DNA of 64,000 nucleotides from Paracoccaceae bacterium (GCA_030148745.1 JASBSV010000055.1:1-64000), one strand, 5' to 3'; shown: positions 9,157 to 19,960, counted from the stretch's first letter. Numbers and translations are program-made. Notes: generated by a model from the sequence alone, not told the origin.

Positions 9157-10962
9157 ATGGCACTGAACGGCAGACTGGCAGAGATCACCGGACGCATCGT
9201 TGAGCGAAGCGCGCCGACAAGAGCCCAATATCTGGACCGCATGAGGCGCGCCGCCGAGGATGGCCCGCGCCGGGGTCATCTGGCCTGTGGCAATCAGGCC
9301 CACGCCTTTGCCGCCATGGGCGACGACAAAGAGGCGCTGGTCGCCGGGCAGGCGCCCAATATCGGCATTATCACCGCCTATAACGATATGCTGTCGGCGC
9401 ATCAGCCGTTTCAGGGCTTTCCCGATCAGATCAAGGCGGCGGCGCGGGCGGCGGGCGGCACCGCGCAGGTCGCGGGCGGCGTTCCGGCGATGTGCGATGG
9501 CGTCACCCAGGGTCAGCCGGGGATGGAGCTTTCGCTGTTTTCGCGCGATGTGATCGCTTTGGCCGCCGGTGTGGCCCTGTCGCATAATACATTCGACGCG
9601 GCGATCTATCTGGGGGTCTGCGACAAGATCGTGCCGGGGCTGGTGATCGCGGCGGCCACTTTCGGCCATATCCCGGCGGTTTTCCTGCCGGCGGGGCCGA
9701 TGACCTCGGGCCTGCCAAATGACGCCAAGGCCAAGGTGCGCCAGCGCTTTGCCGCCGGTGAGATCGGCCGCGAGGAACTGATGAAAGCCGAAATGGCCAG
9801 CTATCATGGCCCCGGAACCTGTACCTTTTACGGCACGGCAAACTCAAATCAGATGCTGATGGAATTTATGGGCCTGCACCTGCCCGGCGCCAGTTTCGTC
9901 AACCCAGGCACGCCGCTGCGCGATGCGCTGACGGCCGAAGGCACGCGCCGGGCGCTGGCGATCACCGCCCTTGGCAATGATTTCCGCCCCGCCGGCGTGG
10001 TTCTGGACGAAAAGGCCTTTGTCAACGGGATGGTCGGGCTGATGGCGACGGGCGGGTCGACCAATCTGGTGCTGCATCTGCCGGCGATGGCACGCGCCGC
10101 CGGGGTGATCATCGAGCCGCAGGATTTCTCGGATATCTCCGACATCGTGCCGCTGATGGCCAAGGTTTATCCAAACGGTCTGGCGGATGTGAACCACTTC
10201 CATGCTGCCGGCGGTCTTGGCTTTATGATCGGTGAGCTGCTGGAGGCGGGGCTTTTGCATCGCAACACAAAAACCGTGGCCGGTGATGGTCTGGCCCATT
10301 ATACATCCGAGCCCAAGCTGACCGACGCCGGTCTGATCTGGCAACAAGGCGCGGGCAAGACGCTGAACGACAAGATCCTGCGCCCCTTCGCCGATGCGTT
10401 TCAGGACCACGGCGGGCTGAAGGAACTGAAGGGCAATTTAGGCAGCGGGGTGATGAAAATCTCGGCCGTGGCGCCCGAGCGTCATGTAATCGAAGCGCCG
10501 GTGCGCGTTTTCAGCGATCAGGAAGAGGTCAAGACCGCCTTTCGCAATGGCGAGTTTACCAGCGACACGATCGTCGTTGTGCGGTTTCAGGGCCCCAAGG
10601 CCAATGGCATGCCCGAGCTGCATTCCCTGACCCCTACCCTTGCTGTTCTGCAGGATCGGGGTCTGAAGGTCGCGCTGGTCACAGACGGGCGCATGTCTGG
10701 CGCCTCGGGCAAGGTGCCATCGGCCATCCATGTCTGCCCCGAGGCGGTGGACGGCGGCCCGATTGCGCGTCTGCGCGATGGTGATCTCTTGCGGATCGAT
10801 GCGGTTGAGGGCACCTTGGACATCCTGACCGAAGGGGTTCTTGAGCGTGCGCCGGAAACCCCGGACCTGAGCGCAAGTCACCATGGCATCGGACGCGAGA
10901 TGTTCGATCTTTTCCGCCGCTCTGCCGGGGCGGCCACAACCGGGGCCTGCTCTATCAACTGA
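9157..10962 (+). CDS. edd: phosphogluconate dehydratase
   Basis: Full-length IlvD/Edd family protein; Entner-Doudoroff partner eda follows directly. Confidence 0.95.
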   Translation: MALNGRLAEITGRIVERSAPTRAQYLDRMRRAAEDGPRRGHLACGNQAHAFAAMGDDKEALVAGQAPNIGIITAYNDMLSAHQPFQGFPDQIKAAARAAGGTAQVAGGVPAMCDGVTQGQPGMELSLFSRDVIALAAGVALSHNTFDAAIYLGVCDKIVPGLVIAAATFGHIPAVFLPAGPMTSGLPNDAKAKVRQRFAAGEIGREELMKAEMASYHGPGTCTFYGTANSNQMLMEFMGLHLPGASFVNPGTPLRDALTAEGTRRALAITALGNDFRPAGVVLDEKAFVNGMVGLMATGGSTNLVLHLPAMARAAGVIIEPQDFSDISDIVPLMAKVYPNGLADVNHFHAAGGLGFMIGELLEAGLLHRNTKTVAGDGLAHYTSEPKLTDAGLIWQQGAGKTLNDKILRPFADAFQDHGGLKELKGNLGSGVMKISAVAPERHVIEAPVRVFSDQEEVKTAFRNGEFTSDTIVVVRFQGPKANGMPELHSLTPTLAVLQDRGLKVALVTDGRMSGASGKVPSAIHVCPEAVDGGPIARLRDGDLLRIDAVEGTLDILTEGVLERAPETPDLSASHHGIGREMFDLFRRSAGAATTGACSIN

Positions 10963-11019
10963 TCCCTGCCGGGCTCGCCGCCGCCATCAACACAAGCACG
11001 ACAAAGGTAAAGAAACGTC

Positions 11020-11667
11020 ATGACACCCCAAGCAGCCAGCCGGAAATCAGAAGAAATCTGCCGTCTTGCCCCGGTGATCCCTGTTCTGGTGATCGATGAC
11101 GCCAGCATCGCCGCGCCGCTGGCCAAGGCGCTGATCGCCGGCGGCCTGCCGGCGCTTGAGGTCACGCTGCGCACGCCCGCCGCGCTGGACGCGATCCGCG
11201 AGATGGCCGCCGTGCCCGGTGGCCGGGTCGGGGCGGGCACGCTCTTGACGCCTCAGGATGTGCGCGCGGCCAAAGAGGCCGGGGCGACATTCGGCGTCTC
11301 GCCCGGTGCCACCGATACCCTGCTTTCGGCCTGCGAAGATGAGGATCTGCCGCTTTTGCCGGGCGCGGCCACGGCAAGCGAAGCGATGCGCCTGCTGGAG
11401 CGCGGCTATAGCGTTCAGAAATTCTTTCCCGCCGAAGCGTCGGGCGGGGCGGCGGCACTGAAAGCCATCGGCGCGCCGATCCCGCAGGTCCGCTTTTGCC
11501 CCACCGGCGGGGTGACGCTCAAAAACGCGCCCGATTACCTTGGCCTTTCCAACACGCTGTGCGTCGGCGGCTCATGGGTGGCACCGGCGGCCAAGATCGC
11601 CGCAGGCGACTGGTCGGGGATCGAGGCGCTGGCGCGCGAGGCGTCCTTGCTGACCTCTCAGGGCTGA
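11020..11667 (+). CDS. eda: 2-dehydro-3-deoxy-6-phosphogluconate aldolase
   Basis: KDPG aldolase motifs (LEVTLRTPAAL, FFPAEASGG, FCPTGGV). Confidence 0.95.
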   Translation: MTPQAASRKSEEICRLAPVIPVLVIDDASIAAPLAKALIAGGLPALEVTLRTPAALDAIREMAAVPGGRVGAGTLLTPQDVRAAKEAGATFGVSPGATDTLLSACEDEDLPLLPGAATASEAMRLLERGYSVQKFFPAEASGGAAALKAIGAPIPQVRFCPTGGVTLKNAPDYLGLSNTLCVGGSWVAPAAKIAAGDWSGIEALAREASLLTSQG

Positions 11668-11927
11668 ACCCGCGCGCGGCGCCCGCCGCGCCGGCCTTTG
11701 GCCTTGGGCTCTTTAAGCCCCTCGGTCAGAACCGTTGTCATCGGGTGATCGGGGTTTTGCGGCCCCAGCTGGTCCAGCAAAAACCGGATCTGCGCCTTGA
11801 CCTCTGCCTCGCCCCTGACCGAGATCAGCCAGTCGAGAAAGATCGAGCGGCATTCTTCGATCCTGATCCCCTCGATCCGATAGCTTTCGCGGATCACGCC
11901 CTTCCAGTCCACGTCGTCAATCTGCAT
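11658..11927 (-). CDS. hypothetical protein (89 aa)
   Basis: MQIDDVDWKGVIRESYRIEGIRIEECRSIFLDWLISV...; downstream of glnE on the same strand. Confidence 0.65.
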   Translation of the reverse strand: MQIDDVDWKGVIRESYRIEGIRIEECRSIFLDWLISVRGEAEVKAQIRFLLDQLGPQNPDHPMTTVLTEGLKEPKAKGRRGGRRARVQP

Positions 11928-11940
11928 CCATCCATCCTGT

Positions 11941-14748
11941 TCATTTGCCGCCCGGCACATCCGCCAAAGCCGTGGTAATTATCTCGTCCGCCCGGCGGGC
12001 CGAAGCATCAAGCCGCCGCTGCAGCGATGCAAGCGCGGTTTCCCCGAAACTTCGCAACACAAAGGCCTGTCCGCCTTCGCCCACATCCTCGGGATTGAAG
12101 GGCCGGTCGCTCAGCAATCGGGCCGAGGCGTTCAGCTTCAGAAAATCGCCATAGACCGCGATCAGCTCTTGGCTCTGCGCGTCCGTTAGCCAGCCGTAAG
12201 CGACGCCAGCGGCCAGTTGCCCTTCGATATCACGTCGCGGGCTGCCTGACAAAAGCGCCGCGGTTTCCGCCAGAAGCTCGATGTCCTGTATCCGCCCCGG
12301 GCCCAGCTTGGCCTCCCATGCGCCATCGCCGGGTTTTTCCTGCGCCAGACGGACGCGCATCGCCGCCACATCCGCCAACGTCTTTTGCGGCGCACCTGCC
12401 CGTTTCAGATGCGCGCGGCGAAAGCTTTCGACATCGTCAGCCAGTGCCCCCGCCCCCGCGCCGGCCCCCGCAACCGGGCGCGCGCGCGTCAGCGCCAGAT
12501 GCTCCCATGTCCAGGCCTCATTCTCCTGATAGGCGGTAAAGGCGCCAAGCGATGTTGCAACCGGCCCCTGCCGGCCCGACGGGCGCAGGCGCATATCGAC
12601 CTCGTAAAGCCGCCCCTCGGCGGTGGGCGCCGAGAGGGCGGTGACCAAAGCCTGTGTCAGACGCGCGTAATAGACCCGCGCGGGCAAAGGCCGGCGCCCC
12701 TCTGACGCCTCGGCCCCGGCGGGGTCGTAAATCACGATCAGATCCAGATCCGAGCCCGCGTTCAGCCGCCCTGCCCCAAGCGATCCCATGCCAAGAACGC
12801 TCGCACCGCGCCCCGGCGCGCGCCCGTGTTTAAGGGCAAAATTATCGGCCACCACCGGAAACAGCGCGCTCAGCACCGCCTGCGCCAGATCGGCATATTG
12901 GCGCGCTGCATCATCGGCATCGTTCAGCCCGCGCAGATGATGCACACCGATGCGGAAATGCCATTCCTTGGTCCAGCGCCGGGCAGTGTCGAGCTTATCT
13001 TCGTAATCCTCGGCCGCCTCCATATCGGCCGACAGCGCCGCCGACAGCCCCTTGGCCCCCGGCCAGTCGGAAAAGAACTCGCCCGCGATCACCGCATCGA
13101 ACACCCCGGCATTGCGCGACAGATAGCGCGCCAGACCGGGCGCCGTGGCAGCGATGTCGACGATCAGATCAACTAGCTGGGGATTGGCCTCGAACAGCGC
13201 GAAAAGCTGGGCGCCGGCGGGCAGAGCGGCCAGAAAACTGTCAAAGACCGCGATTGCCTGATCGGGCCGGTCGGCCTGTGCAAAGCGGCTCAGAAGATCG
13301 CCGCGCATCCGCCCGAAACTTTCCAGCGCCCGCGAGGATCGCAGCGCCGGGTAGCTGCGCCAGCGCTCGGTAATCTCGTCAAAGTCAAATTCGGCTGCCG
13401 CCTGACGGGGCATGGGCGCGGCCTGTGAGGGGGCAAGGAAATCCTCGGTCAACGCATGAACCCGTGTCAGACGCTCAAACACCGCCTTTTTCCACGCCCC
13501 GGTGTCTCCCTGCCCCATAAAACGCGCGATCCGGTCAAAGCCTTCGTCGGTGGCAGGCAGGCTGTGGGTCTGGGCGTCGTTGAGCATCTGCAACCTATGC
13601 TCGATCTCGCGCAGCGCGGTATAATCATCGCTCAGCACCTCGGCGGTGGCAGGCTCAATGCGCCCCTTTCGGGCCAGTGCCGCCAGCGCCGCAAGCGTGC
13701 CGCGCGGGCGCAGATCGGGATCGCGTCCGCCAAAGATCAACTGCCCGGTCTGGGCAAAGAACTCGATCTCGCGAATGCCGCCGCGGCCCAGTTTCACGTC
13801 ATGCCCCGGCAGGGTGATCGGCCCGGCCAGCCCTTTGTGATCGCGGATCCGCCGGGCCATGTCATGAGCGTCCTGAATGGCGGCGAAATCCAGATGCCGG
13901 CGCCAGACAAAGGGTGTCAGACGCTCAAGATAGGCCGCCCCCGCCGCCAGATCGCCCGCCGCCGCCCGCGCCTTGATATGCGCCGCGCGCTCCCATGTGC
14001 GGCCAACACTTTCGTAATAGCGTTCGGCGGCTGCCATCGCCATGCAGACCGGCGTCACCCCCGGATCGGGGCGCAGCCGCAGATCGGTACGAAAGACATA
14101 GCCCTCGCCGGTGATATCCGACAGCATCGCCGCCATCTTGCGCGTCACCCGCACGAAAGCCATGCGCGCCTCGCCCCAGTCATCGGGCCGAAAGCGGCTT
14201 TCATCAAAAAGGCAGATCAGATCTATATCGGAAGAATAATTCAGCTCGCCCGCGCCCATCTTGCCCATGGCAAGCGCCACCATCCCGGCGGTTCCGCCGC
14301 CATCGCCGATCACGGCGGGCAACTTGCCGCGCGCAATTTCGGCCCCGACAAGGGCGCGCAGCGACAGATCGACCGCCAGATCGGCAAATTCGGTCAGCGC
14401 CCCGGTCACCTCGGGCAGGTGCCAGACCCCGCCAAGATCGGCAAGCGCCACAAAAAGTGCCAGTTTTGCCTTGGCCCGGCGCAGGGCCACCGGCAGATCG
14501 GCCAGAGGGGCGCCCGCAAGGCTGGCATGAAGATCGGCCAGAACCTGCGGCGGCGGCGCGCAAACCGCCTTGCGCAGCCAATTGGCATGGCGCTCGGCCA
14601 GCCCGCCCAGATAGGGGCTGCTCCCCGCCGCCCCGGCCAGAAGATCACGCGCCGCGCCCGGCAGATCGGCAAAATCCTCCCGGGCCGCGGCGGCGCGGGC
14701 GGTATCATAGGGGATCGGCGCGCGGCCTATGGCGGCGTGAAAGCTCAT
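11941..14748 (-). CDS. glnE: bifunctional [glutamine synthetase] adenylyltransferase/deadenylyl-tyrosine phosphorylase
   Basis: Two nucleotidyltransferase motifs (GAGELNYSSDIDLICLFD; GSLGAGRLNAGSDLDLIVIYD), 935 aa. Confidence 0.95.
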   Translation of the reverse strand: MSFHAAIGRAPIPYDTARAAAAREDFADLPGAARDLLAGAAGSSPYLGGLAERHANWLRKAVCAPPPQVLADLHASLAGAPLADLPVALRRAKAKLALFVALADLGGVWHLPEVTGALTEFADLAVDLSLRALVGAEIARGKLPAVIGDGGGTAGMVALAMGKMGAGELNYSSDIDLICLFDESRFRPDDWGEARMAFVRVTRKMAAMLSDITGEGYVFRTDLRLRPDPGVTPVCMAMAAAERYYESVGRTWERAAHIKARAAAGDLAAGAAYLERLTPFVWRRHLDFAAIQDAHDMARRIRDHKGLAGPITLPGHDVKLGRGGIREIEFFAQTGQLIFGGRDPDLRPRGTLAALAALARKGRIEPATAEVLSDDYTALREIEHRLQMLNDAQTHSLPATDEGFDRIARFMGQGDTGAWKKAVFERLTRVHALTEDFLAPSQAAPMPRQAAAEFDFDEITERWRSYPALRSSRALESFGRMRGDLLSRFAQADRPDQAIAVFDSFLAALPAGAQLFALFEANPQLVDLIVDIAATAPGLARYLSRNAGVFDAVIAGEFFSDWPGAKGLSAALSADMEAAEDYEDKLDTARRWTKEWHFRIGVHHLRGLNDADDAARQYADLAQAVLSALFPVVADNFALKHGRAPGRGASVLGMGSLGAGRLNAGSDLDLIVIYDPAGAEASEGRRPLPARVYYARLTQALVTALSAPTAEGRLYEVDMRLRPSGRQGPVATSLGAFTAYQENEAWTWEHLALTRARPVAGAGAGAGALADDVESFRRAHLKRAGAPQKTLADVAAMRVRLAQEKPGDGAWEAKLGPGRIQDIELLAETAALLSGSPRRDIEGQLAAGVAYGWLTDAQSQELIAVYGDFLKLNASARLLSDRPFNPEDVGEGGQAFVLRSFGETALASLQRRLDASARRADEIITTALADVPGGK

Positions 14749-14823
14749 ACGCTCACCATGCCAGAGAGCAGGGCGGCGTCAACGCCTCTTGCGGGCAGGC
14801 GGGGTTTTGACAATAACCGGCGC

Positions 14824-15294
14824 ATGAGCAAAAGCCTAAAACGTGTCACAGCGGCCCTTGTGGCGGCAGAGCTTCCTGCCGATATCCTTGAGGTCGGACA
14901 GGCCCGCACCGCCGCCGAGGCCGCGCAAAGCGCCGGCTGCCATGTCGATCAGATCGCCAAATCGATCATCTTCCGGGGCGAGGACACGGGCCTTGCCCTG
15001 TTGTTCCTGACCGCGGGCGGTAATCAGGTCGACGCGCAAAAGGCCATGGAAGTGGCGGGCGAGCCTTTGGCCAAGGCCGATGCGGCGTTTATCCGCCAGA
15101 CCACCGGCTTTGCCATTGGCGGCGTTGCGCCCGTCGGCCATCTGAGCGCGCCGCGCTGCTGGGTGGATGAGCGGCTGAGCGACTTTGATCTGGTCTATGC
15201 CGCCGCTGGCACGCCGCGCCATATCTTTCCGATCCGGCCTGCAGATCTTGTCGCGGTGACCGGCGCTCTTCAGGCCGATTTTATCTGCCGCTGA
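14824..15294 (+). CDS. YbaK/EbsC (ProX-like) aminoacyl-tRNA deacylase family protein
   Basis: YbaK-like: QIAKSIIFRGEDTG, GGVAPVGH. Confidence 0.87.
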   Translation: MSKSLKRVTAALVAAELPADILEVGQARTAAEAAQSAGCHVDQIAKSIIFRGEDTGLALLFLTAGGNQVDAQKAMEVAGEPLAKADAAFIRQTTGFAIGGVAPVGHLSAPRCWVDERLSDFDLVYAAAGTPRHIFPIRPADLVAVTGALQADFICR

Positions 15295-15382
15295 ACGGGC
15301 CGGTTTCGCCCCGCGCCGGCACCTGAATGTAAAAATCCTTCACATCCCCTTGAAGCGGGGCCTGTCACTCCCCATCTCGGTG

Positions 15383-15401
15383 ATGTGAAAGACATTCACA
15401 T
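15383..15401. promoter_or_regulatory. 19-bp dyad ATGTGAA-AGACA-TTCACAT, plus upstream half-site TTCACAT at 15339-15345
   Basis: Perfect 7-bp inverted repeat with 5-nt spacer, 32 bp before the DUF2852 gene start. Confidence 0.5.
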
Positions 15402-15432
15402 AAGCCACTGTAACCCCATGACGGAGACCTGA

Positions 15433-15840
15433 ATGAACACCATTGCAACCTGGCCCACCCAAGCCGAAACCTGGCTCGATCAGCGCGGTAAAGGCGCGTG
15501 GATCATTGCCATGGTCCTGGGTTTTATCGTTTTCTGGCCTCTGGGCCTCGCCCTTCTGGCCTATATGATCTGGAGTAAACGCATGTTTTCCGGCAGCTGC
15601 GCCAAACGCGCCCACCACCGCAACCACAGCTTCAAATCCTCCGGCAATTCGGCCTTTGACGCCTATAAGGCCGATACGCTGCGCCGGCTGGGAGACGAAC
15701 AAAACAGCTTTGAAGCCTTTCTTCAGCGGCTGCGCGCGGCCAAGGATAAATCCGAATTTGATCAGTTCATGAACGACCGCGCCAAGGCCGCCCCGTCCGG
15801 CAATGACAGCGAGCCGAGTGACGACGCGCGTTCGAACTGA
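15433..15840 (+). CDS. DUF2852 domain-containing protein
   Basis: Single TM then WSKRMFSGSCAKRAHHRNHSFKSSGNSAFDAYKADTLRRLGDEQ. Confidence 0.8.
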   Translation: MNTIATWPTQAETWLDQRGKGAWIIAMVLGFIVFWPLGLALLAYMIWSKRMFSGSCAKRAHHRNHSFKSSGNSAFDAYKADTLRRLGDEQNSFEAFLQRLRAAKDKSEFDQFMNDRAKAAPSGNDSEPSDDARSN

Positions 15841-15848
15841 TAATATAA

Positions 15849-15887
15849 GGGCACCCCGGCCTTCCCTCGTGGACGGGGTGCCCATTT
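15849..15887 (+). terminator. putative Rho-independent terminator
   Basis: Perfect 9-bp stem GGGCACCCC...GGGGTGCCC followed by ATTTT. Confidence 0.6.
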
Positions 15888-15910
15888 TGCATTTGCAGGT
15901 GACAAGCGAC

Positions 15911-16366
15911 ATGACCCAATTCGACGTTCTTCCCGATCTGCCGGATCCCGATACCCAGGCCGAGTTTTATGCCGATGTGCCAACCAAACGTCTGGTGGCC
16001 TGGCTGATCGATATGGCCATTATCATCGCGCTGACGCTTCTGGCCATTCCGCTGACACTGTTCACCGCGTTTTTCTATCTTCCATTTCTGATGATGGTGA
16101 TCGGCTTTGTCTATCGCACATTGACCATCGCCAATCGCTCGGCCACGCCGGGCATGCGCCTTGTCGCGATCGAGTTCCGCACCCGGCGCGGCGAAAAATT
16201 CGACCTCTCGATGGCGGTGCTGCACACGCTTGGCTACAGCATCTCGATCGCCATGGTCTTTCCGCAGATCATCTCGGTCATTCTGATGCTGACCAGCGCC
16301 CGCAAACAGGGGCTGACCGATATGGTTCTGGGCACCGCTGCGATCAACCGCAGCGCCCGCAGCTGA
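15911..16366 (+). CDS. RDD family membrane protein
   Basis: KRLVAWLIDMAIIIALT...ATPGMRLVAIEFRTRRGE typical RDD. Confidence 0.87.
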   Translation: MTQFDVLPDLPDPDTQAEFYADVPTKRLVAWLIDMAIIIALTLLAIPLTLFTAFFYLPFLMMVIGFVYRTLTIANRSATPGMRLVAIEFRTRRGEKFDLSMAVLHTLGYSISIAMVFPQIISVILMLTSARKQGLTDMVLGTAAINRSARS

Positions 16367-16477
16367 CCGCCCCGCCGGCCCGCGCGCGCAATGCGGTAAC
16401 CTTCCTTCGCCGAGGGGGTTGGCGGGGCGCTATGTCCTTGCTAACCTTCACCTGAACGCCAACGGGACGCCCAGCTG

Positions 16478-17314
16478 ATGCGCCATACTCTGCCGCTTGC
16501 GCCACAGTTCTATGTGACCGCTCCGCAACCCTGCCCCTATCTTGAGGGGCGGATGGAGCGTAAGCTGTTCACTGCACTTCAGGGCGATCATGCCGAAATC
16601 CTGAATGACGCGCTCTCAAAACAGGGGTTCCGGCGGTCGCAGAATGTGCTTTACCGCCCCTCCTGCGCCGATTGCGCGGCCTGCCTTTCGGCGCGCGTGC
16701 GGGTGGCCGATTTCAAGCCCAGCAAAAGCCAGCGCCGCACCCTGCGCAAAAACAGTGACCTTGAACGCAACGCCACTGCACCCTGGGCCACCGAAAGCCA
16801 GTTCGAGCTGTTTCGCCGCTATCTCGACAGCCGCCACGCCGATGGCGGGATGGCCGACATGGATGTGTTCGAATTTGCCGCCATGGTCGAGGAAACGCCG
16901 GTCAAAAGCCGCGTTGTCGAATATACCACCGGCCAGACCGATACGCCGGGCAAGGATGCGCTCAGGGCGGTCTGCCTGACCGATGTTCTCGATGACGGGC
17001 TGTCGATGGTCTATTCCTTCTATGACCCCGATCTGGCCCATAAAAGCCTGGGCACCTATATCATCCTCGATCATATCCGCATCGCGGCCGAGGCCGGCCT
17101 GCCTTATGTCTATCTGGGATATTGGGTGCCGGGCAGCCCGAAGATGGGCTATAAATCAGGCTTCTCCGCGCTCGAGATCTATTCCGGCGGCCAGTGGAAA
17201 CCGATGGAACGCTCGCAGGGCTTTGCCGCCGACACTCACCCGCTTTCGGTCGATCCGATTTCCGAGCAGGTGGCGCGCATCAACCTGCCCGACACGATGG
17301 CCACAAAACCATAA
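16478..17314 (+). CDS. bpt: arginyl/leucyl-tRNA-protein transferase
   Basis: [33 protein letters not shown] and [21 protein letters not shown] of the Bpt/Ate family. Confidence 0.9.
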   Translation: MRHTLPLAPQFYVTAPQPCPYLEGRMERKLFTALQGDHAEILNDALSKQGFRRSQNVLYRPSCADCAACLSARVRVADFKPSKSQRRTLRKNSDLERNATAPWATESQFELFRRYLDSRHADGGMADMDVFEFAAMVEETPVKSRVVEYTTGQTDTPGKDALRAVCLTDVLDDGLSMVYSFYDPDLAHKSLGTYIILDHIRIAAEAGLPYVYLGYWVPGSPKMGYKSGFSALEIYSGGQWKPMERSQGFAADTHPLSVDPISEQVARINLPDTMATKP

Positions 17315-17593
17315 AGGGCCGCGCCCCAGACGGCCGGACGCCTGCGGTCTGCAAAACCCCGGCCAGCGGGCGCTGGCTATTCTCAGCAAATCATCCTGCC
17401 CCGAAACCGATCCCCGCGACCGGCCGCAGCCTCAGCGCCGGAGGCGCCCGCCCGTGGTCGCCCCTGCCCCGCTTCGGCGGCCAAAGCCAACAACGCGGGT
17501 AACTTCCCCCGCCCCGGGCCGGGTACCAGTTTGCATAGATGACGTGCGGGGGCCGCTGGCCCCCGCTCCTCTGGATCACAATCTCTGGCGGTG

Positions 17594-19948
17594 TCAGTTG
17601 CCCAAAAGGTTGGGCACGATCGTCACCACCCATGGGAAGAGCCAGAGCAACCCAAGCCCCAGAACCTGAATGCCGACAAAGGGGATGATCCCGCGATAGA
17701 TATGGCCCGTGGTCACCTCTTTCGGCGCAACCCCGCGCAGATAGAACAGCGCAAAACCGAAAGGCGGCGTCAGGAAAGAGGTCTGAAGGTTCACCGCGAT
17801 CATGATGGTCACCCATTTGGGATCCATCGTGCCGCCATAGATCACCGGCCCCACGATCGGGATGACGATATAAATGATCTCCAGAAAATCCAGAACAAAG
17901 CCCAGAAAGAAGAGCACCATCATCACGATCAGAAAGACCACCAACTCGTTGTCGAACGATTTCAGGAAGTCCTGAATATAGGTCTCGCCGCCAAAGGAAA
18001 TGACCACAAGGTTCAGCAGCTGCGAGCCGATGAGGATGGTAAAGACCATGCTGGTCACCTTGGCCGTCTCGCGCACCACGGGGGCCAGAACGCCGGTTCT
18101 GAACAGGGTCCAGCAGGCATAGAAAACCCCGAAAATCGCAAAGAGATAGGCACCCTGCGCCACGACAAAGGCAACCCAGTTTTCAAAACTGACATCGCCC
18201 TGATTGACCCGCAGGTCGAAATTGACGCCGATCAGGATCATGATGACCATCGCAAAGGTTGCCATGATGATGATCCGCCCGCTGCGGTGTTCGTCCTTAA
18301 GGCGCCGATAGGCGGCCAGCATGATCGCCCCGCCCGCACCCAGCGCCGCCGCCGGCGTGGGATTGGTGATCCCTCCCAGGATCGAGCCCAGCACCGCAAC
18401 GATCAGAACCAGCGGCGGAAAGACCACGCGCAAAAGCTCGTTCTGGCCCAGCAGGCGGGCGGCATGGCGCAGCCCGTAAAAGACCACGATCAGCGGGATC
18501 AGCAGCAAAAGGAAGGTCACCCCCGGCCCGGTGGTCGGCGCGATCAGGAAGGCATCGACCGCAAAGGCCAGAACCACACCGGCCATCCCAACTGCCAGAG
18601 GCCGCGGATCGGCCATCGGCGCGACGCCGCGCGCGGTGGTCAGCACCAGTGCGAACAGAAGGAACATCGTCGCGATACCGGTGCCGATGACCGGCGCCGA
18701 TGCGATCTTGTCCTTCAGCGCCGCGGCGCGCTCCTCATCGGTCAGCGCGCGCGATTGCTGCGCCCCGCCGGCGGCGTCGATCGCCGCCTGCTGTTTGACC
18801 GCAAGGTCCCATTTTTCCTGACCGTGCAGTTTGATCATCGAGGCCTTGCACTGCTCTGAGACATTGGTGCGCAGAACCGTGCTTTTGGTGGCGTCCGAAT
18901 AGCTGTCGACGGTGATGTCCTGACTGCCGACGATGCCGATCTGCGCCGACAGAACCACCACCGCGATCAGAGCAACCGGAACCCCCAGGAACCAGGTCAG
19001 CGCATCAGTGCGCGTGATCATCGATGTGCCGGTACCGTCACCCAGAACCGGCGGCGCCTTGGAGGGATTGAAGAGCGCAAAGACAAAGGCATAAAGCCCG
19101 TAGAGAAACGCCAGAAGGATCCCCGGCAGGATCGCCGCCTGAAAGAGCGTGCCAACCGACACAACCGCCGCCTGACCCAGATAGGTCAGCGCGTCAGAAC
19201 AACCTGCCGCCTGCGCGCGCGTCTCTTGCGCGGCGGAATAAAGATCGCCCGCCAGCGTTCCCAAAAGCACAATCACGATCGACGGCGGAATGATCTGCCC
19301 CAGCGTGCCCGAGGCCGCGATCACACCGGTCGCCAGCTCGGGCGAATAATTGTTGCGCAGCATCGTGGGCAGGCTGAGCAGGCCCATGGTCACCACGGTC
19401 GCGCCGACGATCCCGGTCGAGGCGGCAAGAAAAGCGCCCACGATCACCACCGAAACGGCCAGACCGCCCGGCAGGGGCCCAAAGACCCGCGCCATGGTGG
19501 TCAAGAGGTCATTGGCGATCTTCGAGCGTTCCAGCGTGATACCCATCAGAACGAACATCAGAACCGCCAGCAATGTCTCGATCGACTGGCCGGCCAGAAC
19601 GCGTTCGTTCATGCGGTTGACGATAAAGCTGATATTACGGTCCAGCGCGCGTTCCCAGCCGCCGGTCAGAACCTCGGTCGCGACGCGCGGAAGGTCGGGA
19701 TATCGGAATTTCGATATCATCGTCTCATTGACGCCCGAGGCGATCAGATCAGCATAGGCCTTGCTGTTGGTATCCACCATCTGATGAACCAGCAGGCCCG
19801 AACTATCGAGCGCGGCGATGATCCCGAATGAGATAACCGCCGAGCCGCCAATCGCGAAAGCCACGGGAAAGCCGGAAAGAATTCCGGCGAAAAGACATAG
19901 AAAGACGATGACCAGCCCGATCTCGACGCCATCAAGTCCAAACAGCAT
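17594..19948 (-). CDS. TRAP transporter large permease, unusually long (784 aa)
   Basis: DctM-like N- and C-terminal parts with a long central extension. Confidence 0.9.
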   Translation of the reverse strand: MLFGLDGVEIGLVIVFLCLFAGILSGFPVAFAIGGSAVISFGIIAALDSSGLLVHQMVDTNSKAYADLIASGVNETMISKFRYPDLPRVATEVLTGGWERALDRNISFIVNRMNERVLAGQSIETLLAVLMFVLMGITLERSKIANDLLTTMARVFGPLPGGLAVSVVIVGAFLAASTGIVGATVVTMGLLSLPTMLRNNYSPELATGVIAASGTLGQIIPPSIVIVLLGTLAGDLYSAAQETRAQAAGCSDALTYLGQAAVVSVGTLFQAAILPGILLAFLYGLYAFVFALFNPSKAPPVLGDGTGTSMITRTDALTWFLGVPVALIAVVVLSAQIGIVGSQDITVDSYSDATKSTVLRTNVSEQCKASMIKLHGQEKWDLAVKQQAAIDAAGGAQQSRALTDEERAAALKDKIASAPVIGTGIATMFLLFALVLTTARGVAPMADPRPLAVGMAGVVLAFAVDAFLIAPTTGPGVTFLLLLIPLIVVFYGLRHAARLLGQNELLRVVFPPLVLIVAVLGSILGGITNPTPAAALGAGGAIMLAAYRRLKDEHRSGRIIIMATFAMVIMILIGVNFDLRVNQGDVSFENWVAFVVAQGAYLFAIFGVFYACWTLFRTGVLAPVVRETAKVTSMVFTILIGSQLLNLVVISFGGETYIQDFLKSFDNELVVFLIVMMVLFFLGFVLDFLEIIYIVIPIVGPVIYGGTMDPKWVTIMIAVNLQTSFLTPPFGFALFYLRGVAPKEVTTGHIYRGIIPFVGIQVLGLGLLWLFPWVVTIVPNLLGN

Positions 19949-19960
19949 TCAACCGCCCCT

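Noticed and set aside
13456-15294. 612-aa plus-strand ORF opposite glnE
   Set aside because: Only the C-terminal part (from 14824) is a real gene (YbaK-like); the rest is antisense to glnE and His/Arg/Gln-rich
17591-18859. 422-aa plus-strand ORF opposite the TRAP large permease
   Set aside because: Composition (D/H/Q/R-rich) typical of antisense frames; the permease is clearly coding
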